Positions 1 through 6,607 of a DNA stretch of 6,715 bases are shown in pieces. The DNA is from Anaerolineae bacterium. GTDB taxonomy: Bacteria > Chloroflexota > Anaerolineae > 4572-78 > NAK82. A program made the translations under genes and the position numbers. Under the pieces are notes generated by a model. That model had not been told where the DNA came from. It ran no database searches and saw nothing but the letters and a program-made list of their open reading frames with translations. The DNA is taken from NCBI GenBank assembly GCA_030597485.1, contig JAUVRU010000118.1, positions 1 to 6,715 of the forward strand, in the 5' to 3' direction. Position 1 is the stretch's first letter, and each line of letters starts with the position of its first letter.

Positions 1-128
1 ATCGAGGCGGCGCCAGCATAGACATTATACAATCAGGTGGACGCATTGTCAACGGAGCGTATTCATTCACGTAAAATGTTACCGAAAAGGGTATAGTTCT
101 TTCAAATGATGATGTTACTGGGGGAGCT

Positions 129-296
129 ATGTCCACTGACGACAAGATGGCGATTGATGAACGACGGAAGTATCTACGAGTGATGAAGACGCGGTATCTA
201 CAAGTGAGCAATAAGGGGCGAGGTCAGTTGTTGGATGAAATGCACACGGTCACTGATCTACATCGCAAATCATTGGTCCGGCTGATGAAGGGTTGA
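129..296 (+). pseudogene. N-terminal fragment of an integrase-type transposase
   Basis: This is a 55-codon reading frame from ATG 129 to TGA 294. It begins MSTDDKMAIDERRKYLRVMK and ends TDLHRKSLVRLMKG. The basic, helix-turn-helix-like start with the pattern AIDERRKYL...RGQLLDEM...LHRKSLVRL resembles, from memory, the N-terminal DNA-binding part of rve/integrase-type transposases common in Chloroflexota and other environmental bacteria. The DDE catalytic domain is absent. Codons after the TGA (LTRK) still look family-like for a few residues, then the sequence turns into an 8-bp tandem array, so the gene is broken rather than a natural small protein. A purine run at 120-126 lies only 2 bases from the ATG, a poor ribosome-site distance; ATG 147 is an in-frame alternative. 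Bases 1-128 probably include the element's left end, but I see no convincing terminal repeat there. The family call is from recognition only. Confidence 0.55.
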
Positions 297-310
297 CTGA
301 CACGCAAGCA
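295..310 (+). repeat. 16-bp direct repeat, left copy
   Basis: The 16-mer GACTGACACGCAAGCA at the end of the transposase stub recurs exactly at 6662-6677 in the same orientation. Sequence on either side of the two copies differs. In this copy the bases overlap the stop codon of the stub and encode LTRK in the stub's frame. An exact 16-base match within a window this small is unlikely by chance, but what it represents is not clear from this window. Confidence 0.5.
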
Positions 311-328
311 GCGAGGGTGCAGGGCACG

Positions 329-440
329 GGAGCGGAGGTGCAGAGGGGCGGAGGAGTGGAGGGGCGGAGGGGCAGAGGGGCGGAGGGGCAGAGGCGCAGA
401 GGGGCGGAAGGGCAGAGGCGCAGAGGTGCGGAAGGGAGGA
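329..440. repeat. 8-bp purine-rich tandem repeat array (about 14 units)
   Basis: From 329 to 440 the sequence breaks cleanly into fourteen 8-base units close to GGGGCRGA, such as GGGGCGGA, GGGGCAGA, GGCGCAGA and AGGGCAGA. The plus strand is almost all purine plus C. Bases 361-388 hold four GGGG runs separated by 4-base loops, which fits a canonical G-quadruplex on the plus strand. Because 8 is not a multiple of 3, every frame repeats an 8-residue peptide every 24 bases, producing spurious open frames here. The flanks 297-328 and 441-566 hold degraded units (up to about 466) and then ordinary sequence. I see no gene, RNA or clear terminator in 441-566, although the ketosynthase gene ends just beyond it on the other strand. 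Confidence 0.85.
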
Positions 441-566
441 GGAGCACGGCAAGGAGGTGCAGGGGTGCATAACAGTTCGGATAGCCAAACACGACCAGTG
501 GCGGCGTCAGCTACACGCGCTCATCAATCTCCCCGATTCTCCCGATTGCAGTGCGCCGCACGCGCC

Positions 567-1826
567 TCAACTCCGGTCCGGCGTATCAGCCCCCTGGTAG
601 CGTCCCAGCAGCAAGGCCACGTTCTGCCCGCCGAAGCCGAAGGCATTGACCATGGCCACCCGGCAAGGATGTTGCCGGGCCACGTTGGGCACGTAATCCA
701 GGTCGCATTCCGGGTCGGGCGTAGTGTAGTTGATGGTGGGCGGGATAAGGCCGCAGTCTAGCGTGAGGGCTGCGGCCAGGGCCGAGATGGCTCCGGCTGC
801 CCCCAAGGTGTGGCCCACCATGGATTTGGTGGCCGTTATTGCCAGCCGATGGGCGTGCTCGCCGAAGACGGTCTCGATGACCTTCGTCTCTATGACGTCG
901 TTCAGGGGATGGCCGGTGCCGTGGGCGAAGATGACGTCCACGTCGGTTGGGGCCAGGCCAGTGCTCTGCAGCGCGCCCCGCGTCGCCCGGGCTGCGCCAT
1001 CCCCGTTGGGCTCAGGTTCGCTGATGTGGTGAGCGTCGCCCGTCAGCTGGCCGCCCAGCACCTCAGCGTAGATGCGAGCGTCCCGCTGCCGGGCGTGCTC
1101 CTCCGTCTCGAGAACCATCACGGCCGCGCCCTCGCCGCAGACAGTGCCGTCGCGGGTGGCGTCAAAGGGGCGACAGGCGGCGGCCGGGTCGTCGTTTCGA
1201 GATGACAGCGGCTCTGCGCGGGCAAAAGCGTCCAGGAGGAGAGGCGTGATTAGGGACTCGCTGCCTCCGGCCAACATTGCCTGGGCCTCACCCCGCTGCA
1301 AGAAGTGATAGGCTTCCAGCAGCGCGTAGCTGCCGCTGGCGCCGTCCAGGGTCGAGGCCAGGATGGGCCCCTTGGCGCCAGTCTCAATGGAGACGATGCA
1401 GGCCGGGGCATTGGCCATCAACCGGGGGATGTGGAACGGGCTCACAGCGCGCGGGCCACGCTCCAGCAGGACGTGGACGTCGGCACTCGCCTCGCTCATC
1501 CCCCCGGCGCCGGTATTCAACACCACGCCTACCTGGGCGGCGTTGTGGTCGTCCAGTACCAGGTTGGCATCAGCCATTGCCTGTTGGGCAGCGACCAGAG
1601 CCAATTGGGTCGAACGAGCGATGCGGCGGGCCAGCTTGCGGCCTATGCTTGCAGTCGGGTCAAAGTCCTTGACTTCACAGGCGATACGCGTCGGGAAATC
1701 ATCGGCGTCAGCAGCGGTGAGGGGACCGGCGCCGGAGACGCCGGCCGTCAGCTGGGTCCAAAACGTGTTCACGTCGTTGCCGATGGGAGTGATGGCCCCC
1801 AGGCCAGTGATGACGATGCGTGTCAT
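567..1826 (-). CDS. FabF-like beta-ketoacyl-ACP synthase lacking the active-site cysteine
   Basis: The 419-residue protein has the full length and layout of the FabF/KAS II thiolase-fold family, whose members condense malonyl-ACP with an acyl chain in fatty acid or polyketide synthesis in the cytosol. It starts MTRIVITGLGAITPIG, has the AGGSE strand at 187-190, AHGTG at 301-305, ATKSMVGHTLGAAGA at 332-346 and NAFGFGGQN at 394-402. Aligned to E. coli FabF with a constant offset of one, His302, Lys334 and His339 match His303, Lys335 and His340. The residue at the nucleophile Cys163 position is Gly162, in TLDGASG instead of the usual TACTSG. It is therefore unlikely to be a normal condensing enzyme. 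It may decarboxylate malonyl-ACP, act as a chain-length-factor-like partner, or have another role. The start at 1826 is supported by AGGAGA 8 bases upstream; an upstream extension to 1907 would read through a repeat. No ACP, reductase or other KAS gene lies nearby. Confidence 0.88.
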   Translation of the reverse strand: MTRIVITGLGAITPIGNDVNTFWTQLTAGVSGAGPLTAADADDFPTRIACEVKDFDPTASIGRKLARRIARSTQLALVAAQQAMADANLVLDDHNAAQVGVVLNTGAGGMSEASADVHVLLERGPRAVSPFHIPRLMANAPACIVSIETGAKGPILASTLDGASGSYALLEAYHFLQRGEAQAMLAGGSESLITPLLLDAFARAEPLSSRNDDPAAACRPFDATRDGTVCGEGAAVMVLETEEHARQRDARIYAEVLGGQLTGDAHHISEPEPNGDGAARATRGALQSTGLAPTDVDVIFAHGTGHPLNDVIETKVIETVFGEHAHRLAITATKSMVGHTLGAAGAISALAAALTLDCGLIPPTINYTTPDPECDLDYVPNVARQHPCRVAMVNAFGFGGQNVALLLGRYQGADTPDRS

Positions 1827-1879
1827 GTGATTGCTCTCCTCTTTCAGGTCACGCGCGGAATCAAGAGACCCTCTTCTAT

Positions 1880-1922
1880 GACTCGTCTGAAAAAAGCATC
1901 TTCTCACCTTTTCAGTGGTGTC
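1880..1922 (-). mobile_element. 43-bp palindromic element B with 6-bp target duplication
   Basis: The plus strand begins GACTCGTCTGAAAA and ends TTTTCAGTGGTGTC, which form imperfect terminal inverted repeats. It is bounded by the exact direct repeat TTCTAT at 1874-1879 and 1923-1928. Its first 29 bases closely match the reverse complement of the right end of element A at 3061-3180, and its last 14 match A's other end, so it looks like an inverted copy of A lacking the middle. It lies in the 123-base gap between the membrane-protein gene and the ketosynthase gene, 54 bases upstream of the ketosynthase ATG. No protein is encoded. The minus strand carries a six-T run inside it, but the stem is too weak for me to call it a terminator. 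Confidence 0.7.
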
Positions 1923-1949
1923 TTCTATTGGTTCGGCACAAAACCGGCC

Positions 1950-2990
1950 TCATCCCTTCCTCAAGTTGCCGACCTCTTCGCCGACCGCCGTACGGATGGC
2001 CACCGCCGACCGGTGGGGACCGGCCAGCCACGCCCCGACGGCGATGAGCACGCCGACGAGGAGCAACAGGACCGTCTGGGTGACGAAACCACGCAGCACG
2101 ATGCCCCAGGCCTGGCCGGCCACGGTCCGTAGGAGAGGGTCGGCAATGGAAGCCACGGCCAGCGGTTCAGCCAGGGCGAGCACAATCAGCGACAGGACCA
2201 TTGTTATGGCCCCCCCCACGCCGATCCACAGCAGGGTCCGGCGCCGCCACAGCGACACCAACCAGGCAGCGACGAAGGCGACCAGCGTCGCCAGGGGAAA
2301 CAGCCAGCCCAGCGTGTCAAGGAGGCCCAGAGCCTGCTGCACTCTAGCGACCTGAGCGCTTTGCAGCAACACGAACTTGCCCCAGTCCTGGTCGGGGGAT
2401 AGGCCCAAGGCCGGCAAATCCAGGCTGCCCTCGACGAAATCGAGGACGTTGCTGACGTCGATGGTGAGCTGGCCCTCCTTCAGGTACAAATGCGAACCGC
2501 CGCCGCGCAGGGCGCCCATGACTACCGTGTGAGCCGCCCGGTTGGCGGCCACCCAGACGGCGTTGAACTGATCGCTCTGGATCACAGTGGCCGCGGCCCC
2601 CTCGCCCAGGTCCTGCAACACCCCGACCAGGGGCCCGCTCAGGACCTTGACCTCCTCGGGCAGCGCTTCCTCCACCATCAGTGTGACGTCGACCGCCTCG
2701 AACAGATCCCCGCCCACGTACACGCTCACGGTGTTGGCGATCGCCTCGTTCCGGCTCAGCGGCCCGACCGCGGCCGCCCACCGGTTCGTGCTGAGCACCG
2801 TGCCTCTCAGCCAGAAAGCCCCGTTGGCGGCGGCCAGCAAGATGCAGCCGAGGATGATCAGCAGGGTCACCGCCCAGTGGCGCCCCGTGTGTCGCCCGGT
2901 CTCTCTGTCGGCACCTTGCTGCTGGCGCTGGCTCACCTCCGTTGTTTTCGGTTCCTGGTGGGGAACCCTTTCGACGTTATCTTCTGACAT
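1950..2990 (-). CDS. Uncharacterised four-helix membrane protein with large external domain
   Basis: This 346-residue protein has no function I can name. Residues 1-38 are polar, rich in Gln, Glu and Arg, and probably cytoplasmic. Hydrophobic segments lie at about 40-61, 229-248, 253-274 and 303-323. Between the first two is a domain of about 165 residues, predicted to be outside the membrane, containing the stretch VLSTNRWAAAVGPLSRNEAIA and later WVAANRAAHTVV. That pattern and the C-terminal GAWLAGP resemble, from memory, a family of uncharacterised integral membrane proteins in Actinobacteria and relatives. The ATG at 2990 is chosen because a strong AGGAGG lies 7 bases upstream; a longer frame to 3068 has no such site. 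The gene follows the feo operon on the same strand but has its own TATAAT promoter about 220 bases upstream, so a role in iron uptake should not be assumed. Confidence 0.8.
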   Translation of the reverse strand: MSEDNVERVPHQEPKTTEVSQRQQQGADRETGRHTGRHWAVTLLIILGCILLAAANGAFWLRGTVLSTNRWAAAVGPLSRNEAIANTVSVYVGGDLFEAVDVTLMVEEALPEEVKVLSGPLVGVLQDLGEGAAATVIQSDQFNAVWVAANRAAHTVVMGALRGGGSHLYLKEGQLTIDVSNVLDFVEGSLDLPALGLSPDQDWGKFVLLQSAQVARVQQALGLLDTLGWLFPLATLVAFVAAWLVSLWRRRTLLWIGVGGAITMVLSLIVLALAEPLAVASIADPLLRTVAGQAWGIVLRGFVTQTVLLLLVGVLIAVGAWLAGPHRSAVAIRTAVGEEVGNLRKG

Positions 2991-2997
2991 GTTGCAC

Positions 2998-3006
2998 CCT
3001 CCTCCT
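2998..3006 (-). promoter_or_regulatory. Strong ribosome binding site that fixes the membrane-protein start
   Basis: The minus strand reads AGGAGGAGG here, with one AGGAGG core (2998-3003) exactly 7 bases before the ATG at 2990. It separates the true start from the upstream in-frame ATG at 3068. Confidence 0.85.
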
Positions 3007-3060
3007 AGAGAACTCAGTTGAACATCACAAATGCGATTGAACGCGCAGCGATCCAAGAAT

Positions 3061-3180
3061 GACTCCACTGAAAAAAGCGAGGATTCACCGCGGAGAACGC
3101 TGAGAGCGCAGAGAAAATCTTATGAAATCTCTGCGGACTCCGCGTGCTCTGCGGTGAGAAGACGTTCTTTCAGACGAGTC
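3061..3180. mobile_element. 120-bp imperfect palindrome A with 6-bp target duplication (MITE-like)
   Basis: The whole stretch is an imperfect inverted repeat. The outer arms begin GACTCCACTGAAAA on the plus strand and GACTCGTCTGAAAG on the minus strand, and both run to TCACCGC. The inner arms run from 3086 to about 3116 and from about 3125 to 3156, rich in the motif CTCTGCG/CGCAGAG. Exact direct repeats AAGAAT lie immediately outside both ends (3055-3060 and 3181-3186), as expected of a target-site duplication. No protein is encoded. It lies between the predicted promoter and the start of the membrane-protein gene, so its RNA would fold into a long hairpin in the 5' leader. Element B at 1880-1922 is a shortened relative. 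Confidence 0.75.
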
Positions 3181-3210
3181 AAGAATGAACGTTCAAATGA
3201 TCATACCCTC

Positions 3211-3238
3211 ATTATACGGCTTCCGTCCAATCTGTCCA
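3211..3238 (-). promoter_or_regulatory. Sigma-70-type promoter for the membrane-protein gene
   Basis: On the minus strand TGGACA (3233-3238) is followed by a 16-base spacer and a perfect TATAAT (3211-3216). Transcription would begin near 3204, giving a leader of about 210 bases that contains palindrome A. It is the only clear promoter in the 292-base gap after feoB. I see no convincing rho-independent terminator for the feo operon before it. Confidence 0.6.
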
Positions 3239-3282
3239 CTATCTCATCCATCGGATTCCGGAGTCTGTGGGGCGGCTGACCA

Positions 3283-4731
3283 TCAGCCAGCCCCTCCCAG
3301 CAGCCGCCACACCTGGGCCACGAAGAAGGTGACCACGAAGCCCATCGCCAGCGGCAGCAGCGCCGAGACAACAGTCCACTTCCGGCTGCCGGTTTCCTTG
3401 TAGATGGTGTAGATGGTGGTGCTGCAGGGGTTATGCATCAGACTGAACAGCATCAGGTTGATGCCGGTAAGCAGCGTCCAGCCGCCGGCCAGGAGAAGCG
3501 CCTTCGTCTGGCTCTGGGAATCGAGTTCGAACATCACACCAGCGCCCTCGCCCACACCGGTCAGGCCGGTGGTGAGCACGGTCAACATGAGCACGGTGGG
3601 GATGACGATCTCATTGGCGGGGATGGCCACGAGGTAGGCCACCAGGATCACGCCGTTCAACCCGATCAGGATGCCCAGTGGGTTGAGGAAGTTGACCAGG
3701 TGTTCGGCGATGCTGACCCCGCCGATGTAGATGTTGGCGCCAAGCCAGATGGCAGCCCCGGCCGGCAGCGCGAAGACCACCGCCCGCCATAGGACGAACA
3801 GGGTGCGGTCGATGATCGAGGTGTAGATGGTTTGCAGGATGCGCGGCGGGCGATAGGGGGGCAGTTCCAGGCTAAAGGTGGATACCTCGCCCTTGAGCCA
3901 GGTCCTCGACAGCGCCCACGACACGACGAAGGTCAACAGCACCCCCAGCAACGCCACCGCCACCACGGCCAGGGCGGATAGCAGCCCGGCCAGGTAGGCG
4001 GGCACCAGCCCCCCGATGAACAATGACGCAACCAGGATCAGCGTGGGCCAGCGCCCGTTGCAAACAGCGAAGTTGTTGGTGATGATGGCGATGAACCGTT
4101 CGCGGGGGCTGTCGATGATGCGAGTGGCAATCACCCCGGCCGCGTTGCAACCAAAGCCCATCATCATGCTGAGCGATTGTTTGCCGTGGGCGCCGGCCTT
4201 CCGGAACAGGTTATCCAGGTTGAAGGTCACGCGCGGGAGATAGCCCAGGTCCTCCAGCAGCGTGAACAGGGGGAAGAAGATGGCCATGGGCGGCAGCATC
4301 ACGCTGATGACCCAGGCGGTTGCCAGGTACATACCATCAATCAACAGGCCGTCCAGCCACCAGGGCATGCCGATGCTGGCGGCCAGGTTTTTCAGGATTG
4401 GATAGATTGTGTCCATGAAGAGCGTGGCCAGCATCCTGGATGGCACGTTGGCGCCCGAGATGGTGATCCAGAAGATCAGGGTGAACAACAGGAGCATGAT
4501 GGGGAAGCCCCAGATACGGCTGGTCACCAGCCGGTCGATGGTGCGATCCAGGTCAGGGCGATCTGCCTCGCCGGGTCGGGTGACGGCCCGGTCGGCGATG
4601 AGGGCGGCGTCGGTGTAGATGGCCTCCACCAGCTGTTCGTGCACATCACCGCCCAGTTCCCAGCGCAGTCCCTGGGCCGTCTTCAGGATGTCCTCCCCGC
4701 TAGCCTGACGCGGGTCACTGACAGTGGTCAC
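3283..4731 (-). CDS. feoB: FeoB membrane permease half (split FeoB, C-terminal part)
   Basis: This 482-residue protein corresponds to the membrane part of FeoB, the ferrous iron transporter of the cytoplasmic membrane, without its GTPase domain. After a polar stretch ending [17 protein letters not shown] it has many hydrophobic segments from about residue 75 on. The first gate region contains [20 protein letters not shown] at 191-210, followed by VCNGRWP at 223-229; the second contains [17 protein letters not shown] at 434-450. These are conserved FeoB signatures with pore-associated cysteines. I choose GTG 4731 because GGAGG lies 7 bases upstream and the codon overlaps the stop of the GTPase gene as GTGA; the frame is open to 4968, but that extension lies inside the GTPase gene and is low-complexity. 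Together with the upstream 279-residue half, the total is 761 residues, about a normal FeoB length. It must work with the separate GTPase protein. Confidence 0.93.
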   Translation of the reverse strand: MTTVSDPRQASGEDILKTAQGLRWELGGDVHEQLVEAIYTDAALIADRAVTRPGEADRPDLDRTIDRLVTSRIWGFPIMLLLFTLIFWITISGANVPSRMLATLFMDTIYPILKNLAASIGMPWWLDGLLIDGMYLATAWVISVMLPPMAIFFPLFTLLEDLGYLPRVTFNLDNLFRKAGAHGKQSLSMMMGFGCNAAGVIATRIIDSPRERFIAIITNNFAVCNGRWPTLILVASLFIGGLVPAYLAGLLSALAVVAVALLGVLLTFVVSWALSRTWLKGEVSTFSLELPPYRPPRILQTIYTSIIDRTLFVLWRAVVFALPAGAAIWLGANIYIGGVSIAEHLVNFLNPLGILIGLNGVILVAYLVAIPANEIVIPTVLMLTVLTTGLTGVGEGAGVMFELDSQSQTKALLLAGGWTLLTGINLMLFSLMHNPCSTTIYTIYKETGSRKWTVVSALLPLAMGFVVTFFVAQVWRLLGGAG

Positions 4732-5567
4732 GAGGCCACCTCCGCGCTGAGATCGGTTTGTCTGACCTGCTCCGAGTCCCCCCGGCTCAAGTCGCCCAGT
4801 TCTCCCTTGCTGACGGCCTCGGCGATGCGGCGGTCGCCAGCCAGCAGGCGCAGCGCCACCCAGCGGGCGTTGGGCAGGGCGGGATAGACGGCCTCGATCT
4901 GGGCCACCAGTTGAGACAGCGCCTGTTTGAGCGCTGGTGGGCCGCTTTGAATGCGATGAGGCTGGCACACCGTCCGCCCGGTAGCTACCTCGCTGATGGC
5001 CTGCAACAATTCTGGCAATCCCTCACCGTAGCGGGCAGCGGTGGGCACGACCGGCACGCCCAGGTCACGGGCCAGGCGGCGTTCGTCTACTTGCAGGTTG
5101 TGCCGGCGTGCCTCGTCTATCAGGTTCAGGCAGATCACCACCCGGTCGGTGATTTCGAGCACCTGCAGCGCCAGGTTCAGATTTCGCTCCAGGCGGGTGG
5201 CGTCCACCACCACCACGGTCACGTCGGGTTGGCCGAAGAGGATGAAGTCGCGGGCCACCTCCTCGTCCAGGCTGGTGGCCAGCAACGAATATGTGCCGGG
5301 CAGGTCCACCAGCTTATAGCGATGGTCGCCGTACTCGAAGCCACCCTCGGCGCGAGTGACGGTCTTACCCGGCCAGTTGCCTGTGTGTTGGCGGAGGCCG
5401 GTCAGCGCGTTGAATACTGTGCTCTTGCCGGTGTTGGGATTGCCGGCCAGGGCCACCACGAAGTCCCAGTCCTCCATGTCGACGCCCAGTTTCGACAGGT
5501 TGGTTGCGTGGTGGACAGGGCAGGTCTCACAGGCAGGTGTGGCCGACGATTGGGGGTCTGATGACAT
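4728..5567 (-). CDS. feoB: FeoB cytosolic GTPase half (split FeoB, N-terminal part)
   Basis: This 279-residue protein is the G-protein and helical domain of FeoB as a stand-alone protein. The P-loop is GNPNTGKST at 42-50, the switch I region is HTGNWPGKT at 61-69 (Thr69 as the likely G2 residue), G3 is DLPGTY at 88-93, G4 is NLID at 148-151, and the G5 loop is near 176-182. A helical region follows, including [10 protein letters not shown] at 236-245, like the regulatory domain after the FeoB G domain. No membrane segment is present. The N-terminus carries CETCPVHH at 13-20, a possible metal-binding cluster. The ATG at 5567 overlaps the previous gene's stop as TGATG, with GGAGG about 10 bases upstream. 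The 3' end overlaps the membrane-half start by 4 bases. The protein presumably hydrolyses GTP to gate the membrane half. Confidence 0.93.
   Translation of the reverse strand: MSSDPQSSATPACETCPVHHATNLSKLGVDMEDWDFVVALAGNPNTGKSTVFNALTGLRQHTGNWPGKTVTRAEGGFEYGDHRYKLVDLPGTYSLLATSLDEEVARDFILFGQPDVTVVVVDATRLERNLNLALQVLEITDRVVICLNLIDEARRHNLQVDERRLARDLGVPVVPTAARYGEGLPELLQAISEVATGRTVCQPHRIQSGPPALKQALSQLVAQIEAVYPALPNARWVALRLLAGDRRIAEAVSKGELGDLSRGDSEQVRQTDLSAEVAS
4739..4743 (-). promoter_or_regulatory. Ribosome binding site fixing the GTG start of the FeoB membrane half
   Basis: The minus strand reads GGAGG 7 bases before GTG 4731, within the last codons of the GTPase gene. It shows that the membrane half has its own translation start and that the split is a working gene boundary. 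Confidence 0.75.
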
Positions 5568-6601
5568 CAGGCAGCTTCCTCCACGGGGGTGGTGAAGATC
5601 AAGTCGGCCTGCTCCCGGCGCAAGGCGATGAGGGCGTCGCGCACCCGGTAGGCGGTGGGGTCACCGCCGGGACTGGTCATCTCCGCCTCGATGACGGTGC
5701 CGGGCAGGATGCCCAGATCCATGAGGCGGTGGCGCTCGGGGCGAGGGTAGGCGTGGGAGAGGCTTACCACTTGTGCCTTCTCCCCCAGCTTGAGATGGCT
5801 CAGTCGACCGGCGGCGCTGAGCGCCACATCCTGTTGTGCCGGCAGGGGCACCACCGAGACGTTGGTTGCCACCACCGGCGCCAGCACGTGCTCGTCAAGA
5901 CCGTCCCAATAGCGAATGCGCTCCGGGGTGCGTTCGATCACCCGGATCTCCATGCCCGGGTGCAAGCCCAGGGCCACCAGTTGGGCGTAGACGGCCTCGG
6001 GCTCGTCCTCCACGTGGACGATGCGCAGCGGCTGGTCGGTCTCCACGGCCGACAGCGGCCGGCCACCATGGGGCATCATCTGGCCCGTCTCGGTGGGGGT
6101 GGGGTCTCCGTGTGGGTCGTGGGTGGGATGACCCAATCGAGCGGACCGCACGTCGGCCTCAGCCGGCAACAGGGTGTGCTCGTGGCGGTGTGCCAGGGCG
6201 TGCCATTCTGATTGATCGTAGCCGGTCTCGTCCGCCAGATAGCGCTCCCACAGACGGTGGGCGCGGATGACCTGCAGGGCGTATTCTCGCCCGGCGACGG
6301 TGAGGGACAGGCGGTCCGCCTGCCGGTGCAGCAGGTCTCGCGCCTCCATTTTTTCCAGCAGATGGGCCGCCTGGTGATCGGTTACGTTGAGGCTGCCAGC
6401 GATGCTGTCGACCGTAGGACTGTGACCGCTCATCTCGCAGTCGTAGGCGTGTTTGAGCGCGTCCTCGATGAGTACCTGTTCGGTCGTTTGCCTGGCCCGC
6501 TGCCAACTCCAGAAGAAGCCGCGATCAGGCCAAAACAGAAGCACGCCGACAACGGTCAACAGACCAGCGATGATCAGTGAAATCAGTGGATCAGGGGTCA
6601 T
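5567..6601 (-). CDS. Membrane-anchored DtxR-like regulator fused to two FeoA domains
   Basis: The 344-residue protein joins four parts. Residues 5-24 form one membrane helix followed by WPDRGFFWSWQRAR, which suggests the rest faces the cytosol. Residues about 40-105 form a DtxR/MntR-type winged helix (SIAGSLNVTDHQAAHLLEKM). Residues 106-165 match the DtxR metal-binding and dimerisation domain: HRLWERYL and HALAHRHEH place His115, Glu119, His134, His138, Glu141 and His142 at the DtxR ligand positions, with His138 replacing the usual Cys or Glu. Two FeoA SH3-like domains follow, at about 187-255 (LVALGLHPGMEI) and 264-337 (RLMDLGILPG, RVRDALIALRRE). It is first in the feo operon and overlaps the GTPase gene by one base. 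I infer that it senses Fe(II) and also supplies the FeoA partner of FeoB. DNA binding from the membrane is unproven. ATG 6601 is chosen over 6688 because the promoter lies between them. Confidence 0.85.
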   Translation of the reverse strand: MTPDPLISLIIAGLLTVVGVLLFWPDRGFFWSWQRARQTTEQVLIEDALKHAYDCEMSGHSPTVDSIAGSLNVTDHQAAHLLEKMEARDLLHRQADRLSLTVAGREYALQVIRAHRLWERYLADETGYDQSEWHALAHRHEHTLLPAEADVRSARLGHPTHDPHGDPTPTETGQMMPHGGRPLSAVETDQPLRIVHVEDEPEAVYAQLVALGLHPGMEIRVIERTPERIRYWDGLDEHVLAPVVATNVSVVPLPAQQDVALSAAGRLSHLKLGEKAQVVSLSHAYPRPERHRLMDLGILPGTVIEAEMTSPGGDPTAYRVRDALIALRREQADLIFTTPVEEAA

Positions 6602-6607
6602 TTGACT

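Noticed and set aside
329..440. CRISPR-like array
   Set aside because: The units are 8 bp, directly abutting, with no unique spacers. This is a simple tandem repeat.
250..492. Minus-strand open frames rich in Pro, Leu, Ser and Ala repeats
   Set aside because: They are translations of the 8-bp tandem array in different frames, with an 8-residue period, and have no gene-like start or composition.
1305..2132. Long plus-strand open frame opposite the ketosynthase and membrane-protein genes
   Set aside because: It is antisense to two well-supported genes, crosses their intergenic gap and element B, and shows no family motifs. Such mirror frames are common in GC-rich DNA.
3239..3282. Possible feo operon terminator just after the permease stop codon
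   Set aside because: Only very short stems are present and there is no following T-run on the minus strand.
4732..4968. N-terminal extension of the FeoB permease half to an ATG at 4968
   Set aside because: It lies wholly inside the GTPase gene, is low-complexity, and the GTG at 4731 has a well-placed GGAGG.
4177..5561. Long plus-strand open frames opposite the feoB halves
   Set aside because: The peptides are Gln, His and Gly rich, with no recognisable motif, while the minus strand carries all FeoB signatures.
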